A stretch of DNA of 64,000 nt from VAZQ01 sp036557705 (GCA_036557705.1 DATBHB010000037.1:62001-126000); one strand, 5' to 3'. Positions 16,530 through 25,041 are shown, counted from the first letter of the stretch. The notes: generated from the sequence alone by a model not told the origin. Translations and numbers: made by a program.

Positions 16530-16676
16530 TCGAAGCGGCTTTTTAACCAATATGGCGTGATGCTGGTCAATCCGGCGAAGCATCCTGGCGTCAAAAAAGA
16601 GCTGGGACAGAAGTTCATCGATTGGCTTATCTCGCCGGAGGGTCAGCAGGCGATCGCCGTGACCTCCTCAGGATGA
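16530..16676 (+). pseudogene. C-terminal remnant of a tungstate/molybdate-type ABC substrate-binding protein
   Basis: In frame to a TGA at 16674 the bases encode LFNQYGVMLVNP, then KFIDWLISPEGQQAIA. These segments match the C-terminal region of TupA-like periplasmic binding proteins. No start, signal peptide or remaining two thirds of the gene is present; similarity begins right after the truncated repeat arms. The remnant is about 45 codons long. The identification rests on motif recognition, not on a search. Confidence 0.6.
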
Positions 16677-16736
16677 GGTCCGTGCTTGTGGCCCGATCCG
16701 ATTGGTTTCGTGGAATCCGTGCACTACCTATCAAGC

Positions 16737-17417
16737 TCAGTGCGCGGCGACCTCGCCTTTGGCGATCATCAGGTGATGCATTTGATGATGGCCGCCCTCA
16801 ACCATGATGCCCATGAAGCCGAGCGCCGTGAGTTTTATCAGATCGTTCGGATTGGTTGTTGTAACAACGAGCTTGACGCCATTCGGCAAATCCTCTGTCC
16901 TGGCCTTCCAGCCGATTTTGACGAGTTCGGCCGCATGCGCCGGGACCATCCTTTTGATTGCATCAAGCGTGCGGCCCTCGCCGGTTACGACGATCTCAAG
17001 GCCGTCATCGATCTTGCGCTCCGCGGCAGCCGCGTGCAGCGTCAGCTCGTTCATGTCGATCAGGTGCTCGCGAAGCGCAGCGATGTTCACCTTGGACCAG
17101 TCCGTGGAGGGGTCAGCCTTGAGGATTCGTACAACTTCCCCAATCGCGCCAAACGCATCCTGCCCCGGCAGCACGGGCATGACCGCTGATCCGCTGTGTT
17201 GCTCCGCTATCGCATGCCCGCCCATTCCGCCGGGCATCCCAAGGCCTTGCATGCCATGGCCCCGCATCATCTGCATCATGCGCTCGTGCATTCCGCTGGG
17301 CATGCCGTCGCCGTGCAGCATCCCGGGTTGACCTGAAGGCATCTGCGCCACCGCGTAAGCCGTGGCCGCGAGTATCGCCAAGCCGGCAAAGCCGGATTTC
17401 CAGGAGAACGAAGACAT
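16737..17417 (-). CDS. Met/His/Gly-rich secreted protein of the copper cluster
   Basis: 226 residues from the ATG at 17417 (GAGG in front). The signal peptide ends about YAVAQMP. The mature N-terminus is very rich in Met, His and Gly (GMHERMMQMMRGHGMQG and neighbours), as in periplasmic copper-binding proteins. The C-terminal half is a separate globular domain with ALREHLIDMNELTLHAA and ends MVEGGHHQMHHLMIAKGEV. It is the last gene of the minus-strand copper cluster. A Crp/Fnr-type palindrome lies 61 bp upstream. Copper binding is inferred from composition and context. Confidence 0.75.
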   Translation of the reverse strand: MSSFSWKSGFAGLAILAATAYAVAQMPSGQPGMLHGDGMPSGMHERMMQMMRGHGMQGLGMPGGMGGHAIAEQHSGSAVMPVLPGQDAFGAIGEVVRILKADPSTDWSKVNIAALREHLIDMNELTLHAAAAERKIDDGLEIVVTGEGRTLDAIKRMVPAHAAELVKIGWKARTEDLPNGVKLVVTTTNPNDLIKLTALGFMGIMVEGGHHQMHHLMIAKGEVAAH

Positions 17418-17478
17418 GGTCGACCTCATCATTAGGAGCATCCTGGGCAGCTCTTTAGGTCGCGCTGCGGGTTTATCA

Positions 17479-17494
17479 TATGATCTGGATCATA
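17479..17494. promoter_or_regulatory. Putative Crp/Fnr-family operator
   Basis: The perfect palindrome TATGATC-TG-GATCATA contains TGAT-N4-ATCA, which fits the FNR/FixK/DNR half-site pattern (TTGAT-N4-ATCAA) apart from the outermost base. It overlaps the stop codon of the Crp/Fnr gene and lies 61 bp upstream of the Met/His-rich gene, a good position for control of that gene by the adjacent regulator. Confidence 0.6.
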
Positions 17495-18092
17495 GTTTGG
17501 ATTTCACCAGGCTGATCGTCCCCCTGCCTCGCTCGATCTCGCCAGCGGAAGCCATCTCGGCCAGCGTCCGGTAGAGCGCTTCGTGACTCAATCCGAGTTC
17601 GCCGGCGAGGTCCTTGAGGGTTCCTGTGACCGCGACGGTGCTTCCGGCGGCACCAGCATTGGCTGTGAGATAATGGACAATCCGCTCGCGCGCAGAAAGG
17701 ATGTTTCGCTGCTCCAGCTTCGTGCGCAGATCCATGACTTGGCGGCCGAGCATCGCCATGAAAGCCTCCGCGGCCTTGGGATTGCGCCGAAATTCGGCCA
17801 ACACAACAGCCTTCGGATAGAGGCGAACGATTGTCCTTGCGCTCGCAATGGCGTCGCAATGATAAGTCGATGAAAATAACGAGGCCTCAGCTATCGTTTG
17901 TCCTGCGCAGGCCGAGTGAAGCACTGCCTCGCGTCCTGATCGATCGACCCGCACCAGCCGCAGCTTCCCGCTTACGACTTCATAGAGGCCGACAGGCCGG
18001 CTACGCTGGAGAAACAGCGCCTGGCCGGCCCTCAAAGTGCGCTCGGTCGCGGCGGCTCGCACTCCAGCGGTGAGCCAGTCTCGTTCATCCAC
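17490..18092 (-). CDS. Crp/Fnr family transcriptional regulator
   Basis: 200 residues: an N-terminal cyclic-nucleotide-binding-type domain (LYEVVSGKLRLVRVD, about 35-50) and a C-terminal winged helix with recognition helix around LGLSHEALYRTLAEM (about 165-180). Cysteines are few (in HSACAG and TYHCDA) and not arranged as in FNR, so an oxygen-sensing Fe-S cluster is unlikely from sequence. It follows copD by 54 bp in the copper cluster and may control it in response to copper or redox state (inference). Confidence 0.88.
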   Translation of the reverse strand: MDERDWLTAGVRAAATERTLRAGQALFLQRSRPVGLYEVVSGKLRLVRVDRSGREAVLHSACAGQTIAEASLFSSTYHCDAIASARTIVRLYPKAVVLAEFRRNPKAAEAFMAMLGRQVMDLRTKLEQRNILSARERIVHYLTANAGAAGSTVAVTGTLKDLAGELGLSHEALYRTLAEMASAGEIERGRGTISLVKSKL

Positions 18093-18146
18093 GTTGCAAA
18101 TCCTTGCTCCGCGGCTGCATGGAAATAGCGGTACCGGGTTTCGACA

Positions 18147-19100
18147 TTACGCGCTCGGCGACAGCGTTCCGAGCAGGCCAATGATGGCTAGAATAACGAA
18201 CCCAAGTGCCGCCTCGACAATCGTATGGACTCGAATGCGACGCAGAGCGCCGCTTGCTGCGCCTGCATTGAGCTTCTGGAGAAGAACGGGCGTGAGCCGA
18301 AGCCGATTAACCGCGGCGAGTGACAGCATCCCAAGGAACAGTGCGATTTTGAGAACAAGCAGCCGGCCGTAGTCGGTGCCGACGAGCGCAGTCGGGCTGC
18401 CGAGGATCGCCCAGGTATTAATAATTCCCGTTAACAGCAGGCCGCAGACACTGATAATGCCGAGGGTCGAGAATCGGTGCACCGCCTCGCGCGCGATGCC
18501 AAGGGATGCGGTATCGCCGCAGGTGAGGGCCGCGCCCAGCAAAAGCGCGAGCGGGATCAATGCCCCAACCCATGCGGCGGCCGCGATGAGGTGGAGGATA
18601 TCCGAGGCGACGTGAGCGGTACCGAGGGTGCCGGGCGTCGCTGCTGCGTGACCGGCCCAGGCGAGCGCCCCAACCAATGCGGCACTGAGAACGCAACTCA
18701 CGGCCAACGCCGGACGGTAGAAACGGCGCGCCGGCCGCGCAGCCACGAGGGTCAATGCGAGCAGCGCCGCCAGCATCAAACGCACAATCCAATCCTGGCC
18801 GAAGTCAGTGCCCCACAGCACCATCGGCACGAGGTCTTGGGAAAATGCCTGCTGCCACGGCACATCGCCCATCTCGGCCGCCTTGAGAACGAGCCAGTCC
18901 GCGCCTGAGATAACCGTGGCTGCGAGGCTCAGCCACGCAATCCACATGACCCAGAAACGCGTCCGGGCCGGAATTCTCCCGGCATTATCAAGTTTTCGAA
19001 AAGCCGGCTCGGCTACCAAGCCAAGAAAGAGCAGCCCTCCGGCCACGCTGATCGCTGCGGCGAAATGGATGCTGCGAGCCCAGACCAGCGGCTCATCCAA
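18147..19100 (-). CDS. copD: Copper resistance protein CopD
   Basis: Inner-membrane protein of about 317 residues with roughly eight hydrophobic helices and the N-terminal RSIHFAAAI segment typical of CopD. CopD is thought to move copper across the inner membrane together with periplasmic CopC. The start is taken as TTG at 19100, preceded by GGAGG at 6 bases; no ATG fits the domain boundary, and the open frame extends upstream only by overlapping copC. The gap to copC is 22 bp. Confidence 0.88.
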   Translation of the reverse strand: MDEPLVWARSIHFAAAISVAGGLLFLGLVAEPAFRKLDNAGRIPARTRFWVMWIAWLSLAATVISGADWLVLKAAEMGDVPWQQAFSQDLVPMVLWGTDFGQDWIVRLMLAALLALTLVAARPARRFYRPALAVSCVLSAALVGALAWAGHAAATPGTLGTAHVASDILHLIAAAAWVGALIPLALLLGAALTCGDTASLGIAREAVHRFSTLGIISVCGLLLTGIINTWAILGSPTALVGTDYGRLLVLKIALFLGMLSLAAVNRLRLTPVLLQKLNAGAASGALRRIRVHTIVEAALGFVILAIIGLLGTLSPSA

Positions 19101-19122
19101 GCCAACCTCCGTCTTTGGCCGA

Positions 19123-19497
19123 CTATTCGCCGACCCGGAACACGAAGGCGCCTTCCGTCCTATGGGTGTCGGACGAGAGCGCGCGCCATTCGACGATGTA
19201 GACGCCAGGCGATAACGGCTGCAGCGAAGTTCGAATGACGCTTCGGTCCGCCTTGTCGATGTGCCCGTCGGCCTTGTCAACTCGCTTGCCGACAGCATTG
19301 CGCACGATTACCGCGCTGAAAGCAGGTTCGAGCCGCTCGCTGAAATTGAGCGTGACCTCCGTGGGGGCTGCCGCCACCGTGCTGTCGACGGCCGGCGAAG
19401 CCTGCTTGAGTTCGGCATGCGCCGAAGCCGCGCCGGCTCCCGCCAAGACCAGAGAAATGGATGCGGCGGCAACGAGCATAGGACCAGTCGCTTTCAT
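19123..19497 (-). CDS. copC: Copper resistance protein CopC
   Basis: Periplasmic copper chaperone of 124 residues. The ATG at 19497 has AGGAGG in front. The signal peptide is cleaved before HAELKQASPA, which leaves the N-terminal histidine that binds Cu(II) in the family. A second conserved His is in SSDTHRTEGAF. The fold matches CopC/YobA (LNFSERLEPAFS, GVYIVEWRALS). It lies between the CusF-like gene and copD on the same strand. Confidence 0.93.
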   Translation of the reverse strand: MKATGPMLVAAASISLVLAGAGAASAHAELKQASPAVDSTVAAAPTEVTLNFSERLEPAFSAVIVRNAVGKRVDKADGHIDKADRSVIRTSLQPLSPGVYIVEWRALSSDTHRTEGAFVFRVGE

Positions 19498-19559
19498 CTT
19501 TTCATACCTCCTGGGCTGCGTGGGAACGTGGGTGCTGGAGCGGTTTGCCGCCCTCGGCG

Positions 19560-19856
19560 TCATCTCAGCTTTTGAAGCTTCGTCACAGTGAGCTGTCCGT
19601 TTACGCGATCGGCATCGAACTTTATCCTGTCGCCGGCCTTCACCGTGCTCAGCATTTTGGGGTCTGAGACAGCAAAGACCATCGTCATTCCAACATCCAT
19701 GTCGAGCTTCGGGATAGGGCCGTGCTTGATCGTGATCTTCGAAGCAGATTGATCGACCTTGGCGACCTGGCCGTCGATCATGCCCTGCTGCGCGAAGGCG
19801 GCCTGTGAGGCGCCCAAGAGCGCAAGCGCAAGACCGAGGCTTGCAATTTTTCTCAT
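19560..19856 (-). CDS. CusF-like periplasmic copper-binding protein
   Basis: 98 residues with a signal peptide ending AAFAQQ. The small OB-fold domain has the CusF pattern: KITIKHGPIP with its histidine, then the methionines of LDMDVGMTMVF, then AGDRIKFDADRVNG. In CusF a His, two Met and a Trp bind Cu(I); here the tryptophan position is not obvious (a Phe follows the second Met). It probably hands copper on to a partner. It lies 15 bp downstream of the multicopper oxidase. Confidence 0.88.
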   Translation of the reverse strand: MRKIASLGLALALLGASQAAFAQQGMIDGQVAKVDQSASKITIKHGPIPKLDMDVGMTMVFAVSDPKMLSTVKAGDRIKFDADRVNGQLTVTKLQKLR

Positions 19857-19871
19857 GACGACTGTCCTTTC

Positions 19872-21260
19872 TTAGCGGCGCGGGACGGAGCCCCCTCTGC
19901 GGGCCGGTTTGACTGCCGGGCTTTGGACGACAGAACTGTCGTGGCCAGTGCTGTCGGCGCGAGGCGGCAGATCGGCCGTTCCTTTGACCTCATGAGCAAC
20001 GCTTCCTTCGGGATACTTGTATGGACCGGGATCTCGATAGTCGTTCGGCGCAAGATCTTCTCGGATTTTCATGACGGTGAACATGCCGCCCATTTCGATC
20101 GGGCCGAACTGTCCGAAGCCGGTCATCATCGGCAGCGTGTTATCGGGCATGGCCATTTCCATGCTGCCCATCTCGGCCATGCCGGCCGAGCCCATCGGGT
20201 GGTAGTCGGGCACGAGGCGGCGTATCGCTGCGGTGAGGTCGCGCTGATTCGTACCGATGAAATTCGCGGTGTTGTGGCCCATGGCATTCATCGTGTGATG
20301 CGACTTGTGACAGTGGATCGCCCAGTCTCCGGGCTGATCGGCAACGAATTCGAACGCGCGAATCGTGCCCACCGGCACATCGGTCGTCGCCTCGGGCCAG
20401 CGCGCGCTCTCCGGTATCCAGCCGCCATCGGTACAGGTCACCGCGAACGTGTGACCGTGCAGATGAATTGGGTGATTGGTCATGGTGAGATTGCCGATGC
20501 GCACGCGCACGCGATCGCCGAGCCGTACCGGCAGCGGATCGATCCCGGGGAAGACGCGGCTGTTCCAGGTCCACATGTTGAAATCGGTCATCTCCGCGAC
20601 TTTGGGCAGAGAGGTGCCGGGATCGATCCGGTAGGCGCTCATGATGAAAACGAAATCGCGGTCGACGCGGTGGAGCTTTGCGTCGCGCGGATGCACGACA
20701 AACATCCCCATCATGCCCATCGCCATCTGCACCATTTCGTCGGAATGCGGGTGATACATGAACGACCCGCTCTTGTTCAGCGCGAACTCGTAGACGAAGG
20801 TCTTGCCGGGATCGATGTGCGGCTGGGTGAGCCCGCCGACGCCGTCCATGCCGTTAGGCACGATCATCCCGTGCCAATGCACGCTGGTGTGCTCGGGCAG
20901 GCGATTAGTGACGAAGATGCGCACCTTGTCGCCCTCGACCGCCTCGATGGTCGGTCCGGGCGCTTGTCCGTTGTAGCCCCAGAGGTGAGCCTTCATACCC
21001 GGCGCCAGTTCCCGCTCCACCGGCTCGGCGACGAGGTGGAATTCTTTCCAGTCCCCGTTCATCCGCCATGGCAGCGTCCAGCCGTTGAGGGTAACAACCG
21101 GCTGATAATCCTGCCCGGCCTGCGGCGACAGCGGCGGCTGCAGCGTCGTGGTGCGGGTGGTCGGCGCCTCGGGAATGCTCGATGCCGCGCGGCTGCCGAT
21201 CGGCCCCATGCCGGCGAGAACAGCCGCGGCTCCGAGCAGATTTCGTCGCGATAAGCTCAT
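19872..21260 (-). CDS. Multicopper oxidase (copper cluster)
   Basis: 462 residues with a twin-arginine-type signal (SRRNLLGAAAVLAG), so exported folded. The four copper motifs are present: HWHG, HPHSDEM, HPIHLHGHTF and HCHKSHHTM. The C-terminal part after the last site is rich in Met (MAEMGSMEMAMP), as in copper oxidases that oxidise Cu(I). Its place between a TolC-like lipoprotein and CusF/CopC supports a cuprous oxidase role in copper tolerance. It is shorter than PcoA/CopA (about 600), so it is a different subfamily. Confidence 0.93.
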   Translation of the reverse strand: MSLSRRNLLGAAAVLAGMGPIGSRAASSIPEAPTTRTTTLQPPLSPQAGQDYQPVVTLNGWTLPWRMNGDWKEFHLVAEPVERELAPGMKAHLWGYNGQAPGPTIEAVEGDKVRIFVTNRLPEHTSVHWHGMIVPNGMDGVGGLTQPHIDPGKTFVYEFALNKSGSFMYHPHSDEMVQMAMGMMGMFVVHPRDAKLHRVDRDFVFIMSAYRIDPGTSLPKVAEMTDFNMWTWNSRVFPGIDPLPVRLGDRVRVRIGNLTMTNHPIHLHGHTFAVTCTDGGWIPESARWPEATTDVPVGTIRAFEFVADQPGDWAIHCHKSHHTMNAMGHNTANFIGTNQRDLTAAIRRLVPDYHPMGSAGMAEMGSMEMAMPDNTLPMMTGFGQFGPIEMGGMFTVMKIREDLAPNDYRDPGPYKYPEGSVAHEVKGTADLPPRADSTGHDSSVVQSPAVKPARRGGSVPRR

Positions 21261-21274
21261 CGATTTGCCTCGCT

Positions 21275-22699
21275 TTATTCGTTCGCCGGCAATCTGGCAG
21301 AAATGGCTTCGCCTGACTGCGGCGCCTCGCTCTCGGAAAGCTGCTGGTCGCCGCCAATCAGTGCCGCCCGCAGATTGGCGTCGGCGAGCCAGAAATCGCG
21401 CTGCGCTTCGATCGCCGCGACGTTTGCAGCAAGGCGCTGCCTTGCCTCGGTCAGCAGCGAAAAGACATCGACCTGCATGGCGCCATAACGCAGCATCATT
21501 TCGTCGGAAATGGTTTTGCGCAGCGGCAAAACGTCGTCACGGTACTGTTTGGCGACGTCATAGCTGGCGCGGTAGACCCGGTAGGCCTCGCGTGCCTGCG
21601 AGCGCACGTTGACGGCGTTTTCGGCGACCCGGTTGACCGCCTGCATGTAGGCCTCGCCGGCCTGGCGCAGCCGCGCTTCGCCGAAATCGAAGATCGGCAC
21701 GGACAGCTCGATTTCTCCGCCGCCGCCGGTGCCGTGGTCGCCGCTCGATTCGCGTTGTGTCCGGGAGACTGCGGACAGGTCCGCGAGATTGATGAATCGC
21801 GTCGCCTTGGTGAGCCCATAGGATTTGGCCAGCGCATCGACTTCGATGCGCGCGATCTGAAGATCGATACGCCGCCGCACCGCCTCGATTTCGATCGCCG
21901 GTTGGCTGCGCAGACGCTGCGGCAGGGCCGGAACTGCGCTCGGCAGGCGAAACGAAAGATCGGGACCCGAAAGGCCCATGGCGCGCACCAGCCGTTCGCG
22001 TTCGCTTTCGGCGCGCTGCCGCGCGGTTCCAAGCTGCGCCCGCATTTCGGCGGAGAAAACCTGCTCTCGGTTCTGATCGAGCTTGGTCATGCTTCCGCTT
22101 TCAGCGAGCCGCTTGGCAAGCTCGGCCGCGGTCTCGGCGGCGGAGACTCCCTCGGCCAGGAAATCTGCGATTTGCCGCGCAGCGACAGCGCGGAAATACG
22201 CACGCCGAACGGTCGCGGCGAGATGCAGCGTTTCCATTGCGGCCCGCAGTTGCGCCTGCCGAAAACGCTCGCGCGCGATCTCGGTTCGCGCTTCCAGGGT
22301 CGCCAGCGCCAGAATTTCGCCGACGATGCGGCTCTCGATATCGAGTTCGACCGGGGTGGAGATCGTGCTGAGCGCAATCGTGGGGCTGGGAGGAAGGCTT
22401 GCCTGGACCATCACGGCTTCAGCGATTCCAAGCTCGTTGTAGGCCGCCTGCAAGCCGCGATTGTTGAGGAGAGCAATCTGAACGGCGGCATCCGCCGTCA
22501 GGGACCGACGCAGGAACGAACTCACTCGCGCGTGTGCCGCCTCCGCCGCTTCCGGCGTGCGCAAGGCGGCCACGTCTTTATTGAGTGCGCTGCCGGCAAT
22601 ACCCGCCACCACGTCCATGCCGGCATCGGGCGAGAACGTCTGGCATGCGGAAACCAGGCAGGCGAGGCCAAGCACAGCCCCACGATGATGTCGGAACAT
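21275..22699 (-). CDS. TolC-family outer membrane efflux lipoprotein
   Basis: 474 residues from the ATG at 22699 (an ATG at 22720 is also possible). The N-terminus GAVLGLACLVSAC is a lipoprotein signal with a lipid-modified cysteine, followed by QTFSPDAG. The rest is long alpha-helical with two homologous halves, as in outer membrane efflux channels. It is 14 bp upstream of the multicopper oxidase. No inner-membrane RND pump or membrane-fusion gene is adjacent, which is unusual for such a channel. Confidence 0.9.
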   Translation of the reverse strand: MFRHHRGAVLGLACLVSACQTFSPDAGMDVVAGIAGSALNKDVAALRTPEAAEAAHARVSSFLRRSLTADAAVQIALLNNRGLQAAYNELGIAEAVMVQASLPPSPTIALSTISTPVELDIESRIVGEILALATLEARTEIARERFRQAQLRAAMETLHLAATVRRAYFRAVAARQIADFLAEGVSAAETAAELAKRLAESGSMTKLDQNREQVFSAEMRAQLGTARQRAESERERLVRAMGLSGPDLSFRLPSAVPALPQRLRSQPAIEIEAVRRRIDLQIARIEVDALAKSYGLTKATRFINLADLSAVSRTQRESSGDHGTGGGGEIELSVPIFDFGEARLRQAGEAYMQAVNRVAENAVNVRSQAREAYRVYRASYDVAKQYRDDVLPLRKTISDEMMLRYGAMQVDVFSLLTEARQRLAANVAAIEAQRDFWLADANLRAALIGGDQQLSESEAPQSGEAISARLPANE

Positions 22700-22767
22700 T
22701 GCGAACCCGCATCTGTCCATTGGATGCGTGCGCCGGCGCAAAGCGCGCGGCGCGCGCGAACTCAACG

Positions 22768-23166
22768 CTACAGAAGGGATCGGGGGGGCCGATCGAGCCG
22801 GTTTGCCCCCAGGCCGGTAAAATTGTCGCCGTGAATTTCTAGCCGCTCTCCGGGGCGAAAATCGGTACTTGGAGCGGTCAAAACGACGGGGACGATGCCG
22901 ACGATGAAGGCGTGGAGGGCACAGCAATGGCCGGCTACGCCATCGCCTGCGAGGCCGATGCCGTTATGGCCGTGATCGTGTTGAGCGGTATGGAGGTGGG
23001 GCAGGACGGCGTGATCAGCCGGATGGTGCTCGGCAGGTGCGGCAGCGGCCGCCGCGATGGCCTGCCCGTAATCATCGTCAAAAGAGACGACCCCGGCCAG
23101 CTGAGCGACCATGAACAGGCCGACCAGTATCGGAATGATCCCCCGAAAGCGCCGAAGCCTCTGCAC
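22768..23166 (-). CDS. His-rich membrane/secreted protein heading the copper cluster
   Basis: 132 residues. An N-terminal hydrophobic segment (about 9-28) is followed by a stretch with many histidines (EHHPADHAVLPHLHTAQHDHGH, about 47-68), then a CC pair and a second hydrophobic segment IVGIVPVVL. Small proteins of this layout precede TolC-like genes in several Rhizobiales copper or cobalt efflux operons. Metal binding is inferred from the histidines. It is the first gene of the minus-strand cluster. Confidence 0.7.
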   Translation of the reverse strand: MQRLRRFRGIIPILVGLFMVAQLAGVVSFDDDYGQAIAAAAAAPAEHHPADHAVLPHLHTAQHDHGHNGIGLAGDGVAGHCCALHAFIVGIVPVVLTAPSTDFRPGERLEIHGDNFTGLGANRLDRPPRSLL

Positions 23167-23259
23167 CGGTGATTCTCTGACCTCTGCGTCGGGCGAGTGT
23201 GGACGAGACCCGGTGGCCCGTCAATCGTCGAACGGGGTCTTGCTGAGGTTTGGGACAGC

Positions 23260-23694
23260 TTACTGATAATAAGGCTTCTTTACGCGCCGGGAGATGGCTT
23301 CCGGCAGCCGCACGAAATCCTTCGTGTTCCAAGTGTAGACGGTTTCGGCATTAGCCTTAAGCGCGCAGTGACCAATGACGGCATCATAGATGGCGCCGCC
23401 TGCGAGACCTAGCGCGCCGCTGGATTCCAGCACTTGACAATACGCGTCCGCGTCAAGCGCAATGACGCTCAAGTGTGCTCGAATATCCGCCACGAACAGA
23501 AGAGCCTGGTCGCCGCTGACGCGCCGCGGCGCTGGCATCCTGGTAAGCGTCGCGTAGACCTCAGCAAGACTATGCGCGGCGCAGCAGCTTTCGTTCCGTC
23601 CAAACCGGAAGAAAAGGTCCGCGCTCGGCGCATGATGCGAGTGGTCGGCATAAAATGTAGCGACCAGAACCGAAGTATCGAGAAATGCCTTCAC
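23260..23694 (-). CDS. vapC: VapC-type PIN-domain toxin
   Basis: 144 residues of the PIN ribonuclease fold. The acidic residues expected for metal binding are present: Asp in FLDTSVLV, Glu in SLAEVYA, Asp in IYDAVIG and Asp in NTKDF. The GTG start at 23694 overlaps the antitoxin stop (GTGA) and has GGGGAGA in front, so translation is coupled. VapC toxins usually cut tRNA or rRNA; the target is unknown here. Confidence 0.88.
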   Translation of the reverse strand: MKAFLDTSVLVATFYADHSHHAPSADLFFRFGRNESCCAAHSLAEVYATLTRMPAPRRVSGDQALLFVADIRAHLSVIALDADAYCQVLESSGALGLAGGAIYDAVIGHCALKANAETVYTWNTKDFVRLPEAISRRVKKPYYQ

Positions 23695-23966
23695 CGGCTC
23701 TCCCCGAATGACTTGCGAATGCGTTGCCCTCGGATGTCCCTGAGCACTTCGTCCGTCTCCTGGGGGGACAGCGGTTTGCCGGTCCGCAACACCCAAATGC
23801 CCCGCTCCTTTTGCAGGGGAGTGGAGCTCCGTCGCGGGCGTAATGTGACCTCGTCACCTTCAACCCTGAAATCGAGAGTGTCCCCTGCGGAGAGGTGCAA
23901 CTCGTCCCGAACGCCTTTGGGAAGAACGATGCGGCCCGCTTGGTCCATTGTGACTTTGCCGTCCAT
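23691..23966 (-). CDS. vapB: AbrB/VapB-type antitoxin
   Basis: 91 residues. The N-terminal SpoVT/AbrB swapped-hairpin domain covers MDGKVTMDQAGRIVLPKGVR and DFRVEGDEVTLRP. The C-terminal tail would neutralise the toxin. The ATG at 23966 is where the domain begins; the frame extends upstream without similarity. It is the first gene of a two-gene toxin-antitoxin operon and such proteins normally repress their own promoter. Confidence 0.85.
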   Translation of the reverse strand: MDGKVTMDQAGRIVLPKGVRDELHLSAGDTLDFRVEGDEVTLRPRRSSTPLQKERGIWVLRTGKPLSPQETDEVLRDIRGQRIRKSFGESR

Positions 23967-24183
23967 AATACCATTCTCGGTTGGGTTTTGCCATGAAGAA
24001 ATGGTACTCAGTTCCCTGTCGGTTTTCAAGACCCAATGATAGCTGCCTCTCCGCCTTATTGATGGGTGGCTGGTTGGCGCAATTCGGTTTAACTTGAGTG
24101 CGGCCGAAGCGCCTAAGGTAATACGAAACACGCACGTACCAGACCTAGGCTGACCAGCAATCTCGTCGATGGAAGGAATCATC

Positions 24184-24942
24184 ATGAGATCAATCAAGTT
24201 CGTCCTTGTTATAGCTGCGACGATGTTTTCCGCTGGGATCGCTCATTCGCAGCAGGTCTACAAAGTAGGTACAGGGGTCGTGCCATTTGGATTCTCCGAT
24301 CCCAAGACAAATTCGACACAAGGGTATTCGGTCGACATCATGAATGGGATTTCAAGGGATGCGGGATTTCAGGTTCAGTTCACAGGGTTTGCGTCCTTTG
24401 GGCAGATTCTTCCGGCACTCGTTTCTAAACAAATCGATATTGACGCAAGTTCCACGACGATCACGCCAGAGCGAAAGGCAATGGGAGCTGACTTTTCTGA
24501 TGTATATGCGATCTGGACCGAATGCTTGGTGGTCGCACGAAATGACTCGACGCAATACAAATCGCTTGATGATCTAAAAGGGCAGGTCATGGGCGCCGGG
24601 GTCGGAACGATCTACCTCGACGATCTGAAAGCGAAGGGAGGTTTCAAGGATGTGAAAGCATTTGCCACGCTGGAGGCTGCAACTAACGCACTCAAAAGCG
24701 GCGAGATCAAAGCCTACCTGACGAACGCTGCGCAAATGACTTACCTGCAGAGGCAGGGGCAATATCAGGATGTGCTGGTCGTGCGCAGTTATGTTCCTGT
24801 CTATCACAGTTCGGGAGGTATTGCGGTTCGAAGGGGGGAGACTGAGCTCTTAAACAAGATCAATGCGTCTCTGCGCAAGCTCAAGGCCAATGGGACAGTG
24901 AAAACACTGGCCGACAAATGGGGCATCGTTCCCCCGACTTGA
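24184..24942 (+). CDS. ABC transporter substrate-binding protein, family 3 (amino-acid type), orphan
   Basis: 252 residues. The ATG at 24184 is preceded by AAGGAA, and the signal peptide ends about AHSQQ. The family 3 fold is seen in GYSVDIMNGI, FSDVYAIWTECL and LADKWGIVPP. These proteins bind amino acids or other small ligands for an ABC importer. No permease or ATPase gene is adjacent, so it is an orphan. Its base composition is visibly lower in GC than its neighbours, which hints at transfer. Confidence 0.88.
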   Translation: MRSIKFVLVIAATMFSAGIAHSQQVYKVGTGVVPFGFSDPKTNSTQGYSVDIMNGISRDAGFQVQFTGFASFGQILPALVSKQIDIDASSTTITPERKAMGADFSDVYAIWTECLVVARNDSTQYKSLDDLKGQVMGAGVGTIYLDDLKAKGGFKDVKAFATLEAATNALKSGEIKAYLTNAAQMTYLQRQGQYQDVLVVRSYVPVYHSSGGIAVRRGETELLNKINASLRKLKANGTVKTLADKWGIVPPT

Positions 24943-25041
24943 CCGGTGCGGCCTCCGGGTTTCGGTTGATGGCCGCGGCAGCGGACCCGACACGAAGCCC
25001 GATCAAGGATGATGTGATTGCTCAATCTGGACGTCGCGGCT

